A DNA stretch of 64,000 nucleotides. Source: Desertimonas sp963786985. GTDB taxonomy: Bacteria; Actinomycetota; Acidimicrobiia; Acidimicrobiales; Ilumatobacteraceae. The stretch is from NCBI GenBank assembly GCA_963786985.1, contig CAWBBL010000024.1, forward strand, positions 1-64,000. Reading direction: 5' to 3'. Position 1 is the first letter of the stretch; every line of letters starts with the position of its first letter. A program made the translations under genes and the position numbers. Below, one piece after another: positions 17,637 to 26,427 of this stretch. A model generated the notes under the pieces. That model worked only from the letters and a program-made list of their open reading frames with translations, had not been told where the DNA came from and did not search any database.

Positions 17637-18752
17637 TTACCCGTGCTTGGTCAGCACCTCACCGAGACGGGTGACCGCCTCGGCGAACCCATGCTCGACC
17701 GCTCCGAAGCCGATCCGGAAGTGTGACGGCACGTCGAAGCAGTCGCCGGGGGCGACGAGCACGCCGGCGGCTGCAGCGTCGATGCAGAACGGCCGCGAGT
17801 CGGCACCTGAGCGCAGCCAGGGGAACGCGGTCAGGCCGCCGCGCGGGCGCACCCAGCCGAGCAGCTCGACATGCTCGCCGGCGAAGGCGTCGAGCGTCGC
17901 CAGGTTCTGCTCGGCGACTGCCTGTGCCCGGGCGATGATGGTGTCGCGGCTGCGGATCGCCGCCGCAGCGAGCGCCTCGTCGATCGGCGAGTTGCTGATC
18001 GTCAGGTACGACCGGGCGTCCACGTACTGCTCGAAGCGGCCGCGGTCGTGCTCGACGATCCAACCGGTGCGCAGTCCGGACAGGCACAACGCCTTCGACA
18101 GATCGCCGATGGTCGTCGCCCCAGCGAGCGTCGCCGCCGACGGTGTCGACGGCCCGTGGTAGATCGGGTGGTACACCTCGTCGACGACCAGCTGGGCGCC
18201 GTGGCTTGCCACCAGGTCGCCCAGCTGCGCCAAGAGCCCGGCGGCGACCACCGAGCCGGTCGGGTTATGCGGCGTGTTGACGATGACCACCGCCGTGCGG
18301 TCGTCAAGGCGGCTGGCCAGCTCGTCGACATCGACGGCGTACTGCGCCGACGCCGCCAGGTGGTAGTGGCGGACCTCGAGCGCGAGGTGGCGAGCCAGCT
18401 CGTCGAACGCCGGGTAACCGGGGTGCGGCAGCACCACGTTCGCCCCCGGCTCGGCAGCGACGAGCAGCAGTAGCCACAACGCCTCCGACGCGCCGGTCAC
18501 GGCGATCACCTCCGCCGGCGACACGCAGGCCATCTCGGCGATCGCCTCGCGCAGCGCCGGCGAGCCGGCGGCCGGCCCGTACGACACGCCCGCGTCGCCG
18601 AGTCCCTCGAGCACCCCGGGCGCGAGCTGCGACATCAGCTCATCCCAGGTCCACCGCGGTCCGGTGCTCGCGGCCAGGTCGAACTCGATCGGCGGGGATG
18701 CGAACTGGTGCTCCGTGAGCCACCGGTCGAGGAGGAAGGGTGCGATCCGCAT
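17637..18752 (-). CDS. PLP-dependent class I/II aminotransferase
   Basis: 371 residues, fold type I. VSYGPAAGSPALREAIAEM, VNTPHNPTGSVV (PLP ring contacts), LVVDEVYHPIYHG (Asp to pyridine N) and DLSKALCLSGLRTGWIV, where Lys forms the Schiff base and Arg binds phosphate, are all present. The C-terminal SHFRIGFG carries the substrate-carboxylate Arg. An aspartate/tyrosine-type aminotransferase or a C-S lyase-like member is likely; the substrate is not determined. The start at 18750-18752 gives MRIAPFLLDRWL. It is monocistronic. Confidence 0.88.
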   Translation of the reverse strand: MRIAPFLLDRWLTEHQFASPPIEFDLAASTGPRWTWDELMSQLAPGVLEGLGDAGVSYGPAAGSPALREAIAEMACVSPAEVIAVTGASEALWLLLLVAAEPGANVVLPHPGYPAFDELARHLALEVRHYHLAASAQYAVDVDELASRLDDRTAVVIVNTPHNPTGSVVAAGLLAQLGDLVASHGAQLVVDEVYHPIYHGPSTPSAATLAGATTIGDLSKALCLSGLRTGWIVEHDRGRFEQYVDARSYLTISNSPIDEALAAAAIRSRDTIIARAQAVAEQNLATLDAFAGEHVELLGWVRPRGGLTAFPWLRSGADSRPFCIDAAAAGVLVAPGDCFDVPSHFRIGFGAVEHGFAEAVTRLGEVLTKHG

Positions 18753-19741
18753 CCGCCCAGTGTCGCCCCGCCACTCGCCGCCGACCGACCCGATATCGAG
18801 CGGTCCATCGCGGCACCGGACGCGGTGACCGCCGATCAGTTCACGTGCGGTCCGCGTACCGAACGCGACAACCGAACGACATCGCGCCGCTCGACATCGA
18901 CGCGCCCCAACGGCGTTGCTGCGGCTGCGACTAGTTGAGGCATGTGCGCAAGTGCAGCAAGACGCGATCATCCGTCGTCGCCGGGGCAGCAGCGGCCGCG
19001 GGCTCACCTGTTGCGGCGACTGCCAACATGGCCGTGTCACTGCACCCGCATCGTCATCGACGTACACGATCTGGTTCGGCTCGCACGTTTCTGGGCTGAT
19101 ACTCGAATGGCGGATCGTGCCCGAGCGGGAGCGAGAAGTCGTCATCGGGCACCGATGAGACGGCGGAGGTCGGCCTCGGACGTGCCGTTCATGGTCTGGT
19201 CGATCAACGCGTGTGCTGGCCGGCTGGCATGACCGTCACGTCGTTCCTGCGATCCGACGAGCTGCCCCGCCGCGCCGCGGTCGGCTACATCGACGACGAG
19301 GGGAATTGCGCACCAAGGTCCTGCACCTCCCGGTCGGGAGCGACCGAGACGGCTGGATTTCACGACGCGCGGCCAACGTCCACGCACTGTGGAACGCCTA
19401 GTTTGCCGTACGGATCGTGTCGCTCGACACCGTTTGTCGAGATGACGCGTTGTGTAATGGCGTGCCAGGGCTCGCATCATCGACATGACGACCGGCGACC
19501 GGATGGAAGGCGGCCGCGGAGTCACGCACTGGGAGCTCGGCGTCTGGTTCGTCCGCCGCGGGACTGAATAACGCAACCCTGTAGCAAGCTGCGCAGTGTG
19601 CCGACGCGGCGGGCAGCAGGAGGATTCAGCGGGTGACATGATCTCGCATCTGATGCGTCCATCGACCTCCGGCTCGCGGCACGCACGATCATCAAGCGCA
19701 CGCCGTCTGCGTCAATCCTCGACCGAGGGGGCGTCCAGCCA
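18753..19741. other. 1-kb region of gene remnants before the Dpp operon
   Basis: No intact gene. Besides the VOC fragment listed separately, 19228-19401 reads MTVTSFLRSDELPRRAAVGYID and, one frame over, LRTKVLHLPVGSDRDGWIS. This looks like a frameshifted small protein of unknown family. A last short frame near 19490-19570 (THWELGVWFVRRG) is unassigned. Confidence 0.35.
19042..19160 (+). pseudogene. VOC-protein remnant
   Basis: RIVIDVHDLVRLARFWADT is the typical first strand and helix of a glyoxalase-like protein (DVxDxxxLARFW). One frame over, LEWRIVPEREREVVIG continues the same fold. Nothing longer can be joined, so it is a decayed or badly frameshifted gene. Confidence 0.4.
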
Positions 19742-20593
19742 ATGACGGACGCCTGGAGGCGCTGTCGCAAAGACAAGGCCGCTGTGTTCGGCGCCGCGGT
19801 GATCGCCGTCGTGGTCGCCGCGGCGGTTCTCGCGCCGTGGGTCACGCCCTACGACCCGAACGAGATTTTCTTCGACGGGCTGACGCTCGACGGAGCCCCG
19901 CTGCCGCCGAGCAAGCGCTTCTGGATGGGCACCGATCTACTTGGACGCGATCTCTACACACGTCTTGTCTATGGCGCGCGGACCTCGCTCATCATCGGCA
20001 TCGCCGCCAATTCGGTCGCGGTGCTCATCGGCACCGTCTTCGGCACGGTTGCCGGTTGTGTCGGCGGACGGGTGGGCACTGCGATCATGCGGTTCACCGA
20101 CCTGATGATGGCGTTCCCCGCGCTCCTTCTCGCGATCGCGCTCTCCGCGATCCTCAAGCCGAGCCTCTGGATCGTTGCCCTCGTCATCGCCCTGGTGACT
20201 TGGGTGCAGACGGCGCGTGTCATGTACACGCAGACCCGCGGCCTGGTGGAGCGCGAGTTCATCGAGGCGGCCCGTGCCCTCGGTGCCGCTTGGCCGCGCA
20301 TCGTGCGGAGGCACATCGTGCCGCATCTGGTGCCGAGCATGCTGGTGTGGACCACCTTGGGCATCTCGGTCACCGTGTTGCTCGAGGCGACGCTCTCCTT
20401 CGTGGGCGTCGGCGTGCAGCCGCCGACGCCTTCGTGGGGCAACATCATCTTCGAGAGCCAGAACTACTACCTCACGGCACCGTGGCTGGTGTTCTTCCCA
20501 GGCGCCGCGATCCTGCTCGTGGCGTTGGCATTCAACCTTGTCGGTGACGGGCTGCGCGATGCGCTCGACCCGACCCAGCGTGGGCGGGAGTGA
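19742..20593 (+). CDS. peptide/nickel-type ABC transporter permease (DppC/OppC type)
   Basis: 283 residues. It opens with the OppC N-terminal segment (DKAAVFGAAVIAVVVAAAVLAPWVTPYDPNE) and MGTDLLGRDLYTRLVYGARTSL, the strongest DppC signature. The EAA loop is EFIEAARALGAAWPRIVRRHIVPHLVP, and the C-terminus carries PPTPSWGNIIFESQ. About five further membrane segments are present. It is the first gene of a six-gene operon, overlapping the next permease at TGATG. It would transport a peptide, an amide or a similar small polar compound inward. Confidence 0.9.
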   Translation: MTDAWRRCRKDKAAVFGAAVIAVVVAAAVLAPWVTPYDPNEIFFDGLTLDGAPLPPSKRFWMGTDLLGRDLYTRLVYGARTSLIIGIAANSVAVLIGTVFGTVAGCVGGRVGTAIMRFTDLMMAFPALLLAIALSAILKPSLWIVALVIALVTWVQTARVMYTQTRGLVEREFIEAARALGAAWPRIVRRHIVPHLVPSMLVWTTLGISVTVLLEATLSFVGVGVQPPTPSWGNIIFESQNYYLTAPWLVFFPGAAILLVALAFNLVGDGLRDALDPTQRGRE

Positions 20594-21513
20594 TGCTGCG
20601 CTTTCTCGCTGGACGCTCAGTGCAGTCAGTCGTGATTCTGATCGGCGTCACGATGATCACCTTCGGCCTCAGCTTTCTCCTCCCCGCCGACCCCGTCCAG
20701 TTGATCGCAGGACGGAGCGCGACGCCGGAGACGGTCGAGTCGATCCGCCACCAGCTCGGCCTGGACCAGCCGGTTCCGGTGCAGTATCTGCGCTATCTGG
20801 GCAACCTGGTGCAGGGCGACCTCGGTCGTTCGTACGTACAGAGGGTCGAGGTGAACGAGTTGATCGCTAGCCGGCTGCCGGCGACGCTGCAGCTCATGGC
20901 CGCAGCGATCCTTTTCGAGCTACTGCTCGGTCTGCCGGCCGGGATCTACTCGGCCACGCGGCGCAACCGGACCTCCGACAAGGTGGTCATGGTGCTGAGC
21001 TTCATCGGTGTCTCGGCACCCCAGTTCGTGGTCGGACTGCTGCTCCTCTACGTCTTCGCCTACAAGGTCGAACTCTTCCCGCTCGGCGGCTACGGCACAC
21101 CGGCCCACGTGGTGCTGCCGGCGCTCACCCTCGGCATCACCATCGCCGGCTGGTACTCGCGGATGAGCAGGTCGAGCATGGTGGACGTCCTGCGCCAGGA
21201 CTACGTCCGCACCGCCCGCGCCAAGGGAATGAGCGAGAGCAGGGTCGTGCTGGTGCACGGCCTGCGCAACGGCATGCTGCCGATCGTCGCCATGGTGGGC
21301 ATCGACATCGGCTTGTACATGCAGGGCGTCGTGGTCGTCGAGGCGGTGTTCGGCTGGCCGGGCATCGGGCAGCTCGCCTTTCAGGCGATCCAGCGGGTCG
21401 ACATTCCCGTGATCATGGCGGTGACGCTGGTGGCGGCGGTCGGCATCGTCATCGGCAACCTGCTGGCGGACATCGCCACCTCGTTCGTCGATCCCCGGGT
21501 GCGCCGCCGGTAG
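20593..21513 (+). CDS. peptide/nickel-type ABC transporter permease (DppB/OppB type)
   Basis: 306 residues from ATG 20593, overlapping the upstream stop. Family marks are LLPADPVQLIAGRSATPETVESIRHQLGLDQPVPVQYLRYLGNLVQGDLGRSY near the N-terminus, the EAA-like DYVRTARAKGMSESRVVLVHGLRNGMLPIVAMVG and the C-terminal VVVEAVFGWPGIGQLAFQAI. It pairs with the DppC-type permease to form the channel. Confidence 0.9.
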   Translation: MLRFLAGRSVQSVVILIGVTMITFGLSFLLPADPVQLIAGRSATPETVESIRHQLGLDQPVPVQYLRYLGNLVQGDLGRSYVQRVEVNELIASRLPATLQLMAAAILFELLLGLPAGIYSATRRNRTSDKVVMVLSFIGVSAPQFVVGLLLLYVFAYKVELFPLGGYGTPAHVVLPALTLGITIAGWYSRMSRSSMVDVLRQDYVRTARAKGMSESRVVLVHGLRNGMLPIVAMVGIDIGLYMQGVVVVEAVFGWPGIGQLAFQAIQRVDIPVIMAVTLVAAVGIVIGNLLADIATSFVDPRVRRR

Positions 21514-21557
21514 TAACGTGAAGTAGCCGCTCATACAGAGGTTCAGGGGGATCGCAC

Positions 21558-23193
21558 ATGCTGAGAGCGCTTGCCATGACGGTGGTGTTGGTGCCTGCGC
21601 TCGCCGCGATGCCGGCCGCGCCAGTCCGCACAGACGGTCCCGGACGCGGGCCAACCGGGCGGGGAGATGGTCGTCACCTACAAGGACGACATCTCCACGT
21701 TCGATCCGGCGATCGGCTACGACTGGCAGAACTGGTCGATGATCAAAGCCCTGTTCGACGGGCTGATGGACTACGAGCCGGGCACCACCGAGCTGATCCC
21801 GGACCTCGCCGAGAGCTACACAACCTCGGACGACCAGCTCACCTACACCTTCGTGCTGCGCGACGGCGTGTCGTTCCACAACGGCCGCGAACTGGTCGCC
21901 TCCGACATCAAGTACTCCATCGAGCGTGCCGTCAATCCCGAGACACAGAGCCCCGGCCAGGGCTTCTTCTGGCAGATCGCGGGGTTCGACGAGATGGTCG
22001 CCGGCGAGGCGGACGAACTGTCCGGCATCACCACGCCCGACGATCGCACCGTGGTGTTCCAGCTCAGCCAGCCCGACGCGAACTTCCTGCACGTCATGGC
22101 CATCAATTTCGGCTTCGCCGTCCCGCAGGAGGCCGTGGAGGAGTTCGGCGAGGACTTCGGCCGCAATCCGGTGGGCACCGGCGCCTACGAGATGACCGAG
22201 TGGACGCTCGGCCAGCGCGTCGTGTTCGAGCGCAACGAGGACTACTTCCGCGACGGCGTGCCCTATCTCGACACGATCATCTTCGAGGTCGGGCAGGAGC
22301 CGCAGGTGGCGCTCCTTCGGCTCGAGCGCGGTGAGGTCGACGTGCTCGGCGATCCGATCCCCTCGGCCAACTTCCTCGAGGAGTTGGAGGACCCGGCGAA
22401 CGAGGGCCTGATCGTCGAGGGCGAGCTGTTGCACACGGGCTACATCACGATGAACACCACCCAGGCTCCGTTCGACGACGTGCGGGTGCGCCAGGCGGTG
22501 AACATGGCGGTCAACAAGGAGCGCGTGGTCCAGATCGTCAACGGTCGCGGCTCGGTCGCCAACCAGCCGCTGCCCCCGGCGATGCCGGGCTACGACGCGG
22601 ACTTCGAGGGCTATCCCTACGACCCCGAGCAGGCGCAGGCGTTGCTCGCCGAGGCTGGCTATCCGGACGGCTTCGAGACCGAGCTCTACGCGATGAACAC
22701 CGACCCCAACCCGCGCATCGCCCAGTCGATCCAGCAGGACCTCGCCGAGATCGGGATCGAGGCCGAGGTCGTCTCGCTGGCCCAGTCGAGCGTGATCGCG
22801 GCGGGCGGCGACGGCACGGCGCCGATGGTCTGGTCGGGCGGCATGGGATGGATCGCCGACTTTCCCGACCCCTCCAACTTCTACGGGCCGATCCTCGGGT
22901 GCGGCGGTGCCGTGGCCGGCGGGTGGAACTGGGCGAAGTACTGCAACGAGGACATCGACGCGCTCGCCGCCGAGGCCGATGGCATGGCGAGCCCTGATCA
23001 GGCCGAGGAGCGCCTCGAGCTCTGGCGCGACATCTACCGGCAGGTCATGGACGATGCGCCGTGGGTGCCGGTGTTCAACGAGGTCCGCTTCGCCATGCAC
23101 TCGCCGCGGATCGGCGGCGACGACATCTTCTTCGCCGACCCGATCCACATCCCGGTGCACTATGAGTACGTCTACGCCGTCGATGCCGGCTGA
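21558..23193 (+). CDS. ABC transporter substrate-binding protein, family 5 (frameshift in signal region)
   Basis: ATG 21558 sits behind a GGGGG ribosome site and encodes a signal peptide (MLRALAMTVVLVPALAAMPAA). A single-base shift between about 21615 and 21640 then leads into AQTVPDAGQPGGEMVVTYKDDISTFDPAIGYDWQN in the frame that stays open to 23193. Family 5 features: ESYTTSDDQLTYTFVLRDGVSFHNGRELVASDIKYSIERAVNP and NPVGTGAYEMTEWTLGQRVVFERNEDYF. It probably docks substrate to the adjacent Dpp-type permeases. The link to the formamidase gene, which overlaps it by 11 bases, hints at an amide-containing substrate. Confidence 0.87.
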
Positions 23194-24127
23194 CCTGCGC
23201 CACACGATCCACAGCGAGCGCCATCACTTCGGCTGGGACAACGCCAACGAACCGGTCCTCACCGTCGCGCCCGGCGATACGGTCGAGTTCGACACCGTCG
23301 ACGCCTCGGGGGGTCAGCTGTCGCCGGAATCATCCGTCGCGGATGTGCTCGGGCTCGACTTCGGAAGGGTCAACCCGGTCACCGGCCCGGTCCGTGTCGA
23401 CGGGGCTGAGCCGGGGGACGCGCTCAAGGTCAGGATCGAATCGTTTACGCCGTCGGGCTGGGGCTGGACGGCGGTGATTCCCGGCTTCGGCTTGTTGGCC
23501 GACCAGTTCCCTGAGCCAGAACTCAACGTCTGGCGCTACGACACGACAGAGCTCGCGCCCGCCGCGTACGGGCCAGGCGGTCGGGTGCCGCTCAAGCCCT
23601 TCTGCGGGACCATCGGAGTAGCGCCGGCGGAGCCTGGGACGCACAGCATCGTGCCGCCGCGTCGCGTGGGCGGCAACATGGACGTTCGCGACCTCGCTGC
23701 GGGCACGGACCTCTACCTGCCAGTCGAGGTCGCCGGTGGGCTGTTCTCGGTGGGCGACACCCACGCCGCGCAGGGCGACGGCGAGGTATGTGGCACCGCA
23801 ATCGAGAGCCCGATGAAGCTGGCGCTGAGCTTCGACCTGGTGAAGGGCGCCGGGCTGCCGTTCCCGCGCTACGAGACGCCCGGACCCGTCTCGCGCCACT
23901 TGGACGAGAAGGGCTACCTCGTCACTACCGGGATCGGTCCCGACCTGATGGAGGGCGCACGCGCCGCCGTGGCGGGCATGATCGATCAGCTCTCTGCCAC
24001 CCGCGGCATGTCGGCGGCCGAGGCGTACATGCTCTGCAGCGTCTGCGCTGATCTTCGCATCAGTGAGATCGTTGATCAGCCCAACTGGGTGGTCTCGTTC
24101 TACTTTCCCAAGGTCGTCCTCGACTGA
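23183..24127 (+). CDS. formamidase/acetamidase family protein (FmdA/AmdA)
   Basis: 314 residues. HHFGWDNANEPVLTVAPGDTVEFDTVDASGGQ, then GRVNPVTGPVRVDGAEPGDALKVRIE near the N-terminus and VGDTHAAQGDGEVCGTAIESPMKLAL in the middle are diagnostic for the PF03069 family, which hydrolyses short amides such as formamide or acetamide to ammonia and the acid. The ATG at 23183 overlaps the end of the binding-protein gene, so translation is probably coupled. Its place between binding protein and ATPases suggests the operon imports an amide or formylated compound that this enzyme cleaves. Exact substrate unknown. Confidence 0.9.
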   Translation: MPADLRHTIHSERHHFGWDNANEPVLTVAPGDTVEFDTVDASGGQLSPESSVADVLGLDFGRVNPVTGPVRVDGAEPGDALKVRIESFTPSGWGWTAVIPGFGLLADQFPEPELNVWRYDTTELAPAAYGPGGRVPLKPFCGTIGVAPAEPGTHSIVPPRRVGGNMDVRDLAAGTDLYLPVEVAGGLFSVGDTHAAQGDGEVCGTAIESPMKLALSFDLVKGAGLPFPRYETPGPVSRHLDEKGYLVTTGIGPDLMEGARAAVAGMIDQLSATRGMSAAEAYMLCSVCADLRISEIVDQPNWVVSFYFPKVVLD

Positions 24128-24138
24128 CGGGCGCCGGG

Positions 24139-25107
24139 GTGCAACGGCCGCTTCTCGAGATCGACGCTCTGAGCATCTCCTTCCGAACCGACTCGGGCCA
24201 GATCTGCGTTGTCGAGGACGTCTCCTTCGCCATCGGCACCGGCGAAAACGTGGGTCTCGTCGGCGAGTCGGGCTGTGGCAAGACCGTGACGGCGATGGCG
24301 ATCATGGGGCTCAACCCTTCGCCGCCCAGCCGAGTCGACTCCGGACGTATCCTGTTCGAGGGCCGCGACCTACTGGCGCTCGGCTCGGCGATGCGCGACA
24401 TCCGCGGCAACCGGATCGGCATGATCTTCCAGGAGCCGATGACGAGCCTCAACCCGAGCTACAAGGTCGGCTTTCAGATCGCCGAGGTGCTGAGGAAACA
24501 CCGCGGCATGAGCAGAGCCGCTGCGCGCGCCGAGGTGCTCGAGCTTCTCCGCCTCGTCGGCATCGGCGCGCCCGAACGCCGCGCCAGCCAGTACCCGCAC
24601 GAGCTGTCGGGAGGCCTGCGCCAGCGCGTGGTCATCGCGATGGCGATCGCCTGCGGCCCGGCGCTGCTGATTGCCGACGAGCCGACAACGGCGCTCGACG
24701 TCACCGTGCAGGCGCAGATCCTCGAGTTGATCAAGGGGCTGCAGCGCGAGATCGGCATGTCGGTGCTGTTGATCACCCACGACCTCGGCATCGTCGCCGA
24801 GACCTGCGAACGCGTCCTGGTGATGTATGCGGGGCGCATTGTCGAGCGAGCGAGCGTCGGCGCGCTCTACCGCAACGCGCGCCACCCGTACACCAAAGGC
24901 CTGCTGTCGTCGTCGCCCCGGCTGGGCCACAAGCGCCCGGTGCTGGCAACGATCCCCGGCATCGTGCCGGCTCCCGGCCAGCGCGGCCCGGGCTGCTACT
25001 TCGCCGCTCGCTGCCCGCGCGCCCTCGACCAGTGCCTCGCCGCGATCCCGCCCCTCGAGCCGGTGGTGCCAGGCCACGACGCGGCCTGTTGGAACCCGGT
25101 GTCATGA
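24139..25107 (+). CDS. peptide ABC transporter ATP-binding protein (DppD/OppD type)
   Basis: 322 residues, GTG start. Walker A GESGCGKT, Q-loop FQEPMTSLNP, signature LSGGLRQR, Walker B LLIADEPTTALD and switch His in ITHDLGIV are all intact. The C-terminal ARHPYTKGLLSSSPRL, then GCYFAARCPRALDQCLAAIPPLEP is the oligopeptide-ATPase extension with its Cys cluster, which in some homologues binds an iron-sulfur cluster. It overlaps the next ATPase by ATGA. Confidence 0.92.
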   Translation: MQRPLLEIDALSISFRTDSGQICVVEDVSFAIGTGENVGLVGESGCGKTVTAMAIMGLNPSPPSRVDSGRILFEGRDLLALGSAMRDIRGNRIGMIFQEPMTSLNPSYKVGFQIAEVLRKHRGMSRAAARAEVLELLRLVGIGAPERRASQYPHELSGGLRQRVVIAMAIACGPALLIADEPTTALDVTVQAQILELIKGLQREIGMSVLLITHDLGIVAETCERVLVMYAGRIVERASVGALYRNARHPYTKGLLSSSPRLGHKRPVLATIPGIVPAPGQRGPGCYFAARCPRALDQCLAAIPPLEPVVPGHDAACWNPVS

Positions 25108-26060
25108 CCGAGCTGCTGCGTGTCGATGAGCTCGCCAAGCACTTCGCGTCGCGCGGCGGCAACGGCGTAGTCCGTGCCGTCGACGGAGTCAGCTTTACGG
25201 TCAAGCGCGGTGAGACGCTGGGCATCGTCGGCGAGTCCGGCTGCGGCAAGTCGACGCTCGCGCGCACCGTCCTGCGCCTCGTCGAGCCGACCGCCGGAAG
25301 GATCGAGTTCGACGGCACGGACCTCCGAGCCCTCGATCATCGGGCGCTCCGCGCCATGCGCCGCGAGATGCAGATCGTCTTGCAGGATCCGTACGCCTCC
25401 CTCGATCCCCGCCTCAAGGTCGGCGCCATCGTCGCCGAGCCGCTGGAGATCCACCGGGTCGGCGACCGCGCCAGCCGCAAGAAGGCGGTTCTGGAGTTGC
25501 TCGGCACGGTTGGGCTCGAAGCCGGGGCGGCGGAGCGCTACCCACACGAGTTCTCGGGCGGCCAGCGTCAGCGCATCGGCATCGCGCGGGCCCTGGCGCT
25601 CAGGCCGAAGATCATCATCGCCGACGAACCGGTCTCCGCGCTCGACGTGTCGATCCGGTCGCAGATCCTCAACCTGCTGGTCGAGCTGAGGCAGCAGTTC
25701 AGCCTCTCCTACATCTTCATCTCGCACGACCTCGCAGTCATCGAGCACGTGAGCGACACCGTCGCTGTGATGTATCTCGGCCGGATCGTCGAAACGGCAT
25801 CCGCTGATGATCTATTCGCGCGGCCAAGTCATCCCTACACCGAAGCGCTGCTGTCGGCTGTGCCGCGCCCCGATGTCGAGCGCCGGGCGGCGCGCATTGT
25901 GCTCGAGGGCGAGATGCCTGACCCCGAGACTCCGCCGTCCGGCTGCCCATTTCACCCGCGCTGCCCCAAGGCGATGGACATCTGCCGCACGACGGTGCCG
26001 TCCGACCGCGACATCGGGCATGCCGGGCGGCGACACGTCGTTCGTTGTCACCTCTACTAG
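25104..26060 (+). CDS. peptide ABC transporter ATP-binding protein (DppF/OppF type)
   Basis: 318 residues. Walker A GESGCGKS, Q-loop LQDPYASLDPR, signature FSGGQRQR, Walker B IIADEPVSALD and H-loop ISHDLAVI are present. The C-terminus has the same oligopeptide extension (PSHPYTEALLSAVPRP and GCPFHPRCPKAMDIC). The LQDPYASLDPR form and the position after a DppD-type ATPase identify it as the second nucleotide-binding subunit. It is the last gene of the operon. Confidence 0.92.
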   Translation: MTELLRVDELAKHFASRGGNGVVRAVDGVSFTVKRGETLGIVGESGCGKSTLARTVLRLVEPTAGRIEFDGTDLRALDHRALRAMRREMQIVLQDPYASLDPRLKVGAIVAEPLEIHRVGDRASRKKAVLELLGTVGLEAGAAERYPHEFSGGQRQRIGIARALALRPKIIIADEPVSALDVSIRSQILNLLVELRQQFSLSYIFISHDLAVIEHVSDTVAVMYLGRIVETASADDLFARPSHPYTEALLSAVPRPDVERRAARIVLEGEMPDPETPPSGCPFHPRCPKAMDICRTTVPSDRDIGHAGRRHVVRCHLY

Positions 26061-26427
26061 CGGGCCTCACGGCTTCTACGGGGGCTTCCTGTCCGGGGAG
26101 ATGAGTCGCGGGTCCACCTGTCAGGTGGACGGATCGCCCCTCCGACACCATCCTGACCCGGGGCCAACGCTTCGATCATTGCATTTCGGGGGGCGGCCAG
26201 CCGACCGGCAATCCCAGATCATGCGCCGATTGCCGCTGTTGGAGATTTCGCTCCGCCGCGACGGCGTCAACGAAGGCCGCCGGCCATCCCGCGGCGGTGA
26301 GTCGACGCCGAGCACTTCCACACCTCGATGATGCCAAGCGCCTTCTGGGACACCGAATCCCGCGACCGAACGACGCCGCTGGCATGAGAAACACCGATGC
26401 AGAACGGCATCTACTTTCCCGTGGCAG
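26061..26427. other. intergenic region between convergent genes
   Basis: Holds the hairpin at 26112-26130 and otherwise nothing recognised. Confidence 0.3.
26112..26130 (+). terminator. hairpin after the Dpp/formamidase operon, possible terminator
   Basis: GTCCACCTG and CAGGTGGAC form 9-bp perfect arms around a single T, about 50 bases after the last stop. There is no T tract, as is common in high-GC actinobacteria, so termination is only probable. Confidence 0.4.

Noticed and set aside
20920..23205. A 761-codon open frame on the minus strand across the Dpp permease and binding-protein genes
   Set aside because: It is exactly antisense to well-conserved genes, its translation is Arg/His/Gly/Val-biased without any family pattern, and high-GC third positions on the plus strand produce such open frames automatically.
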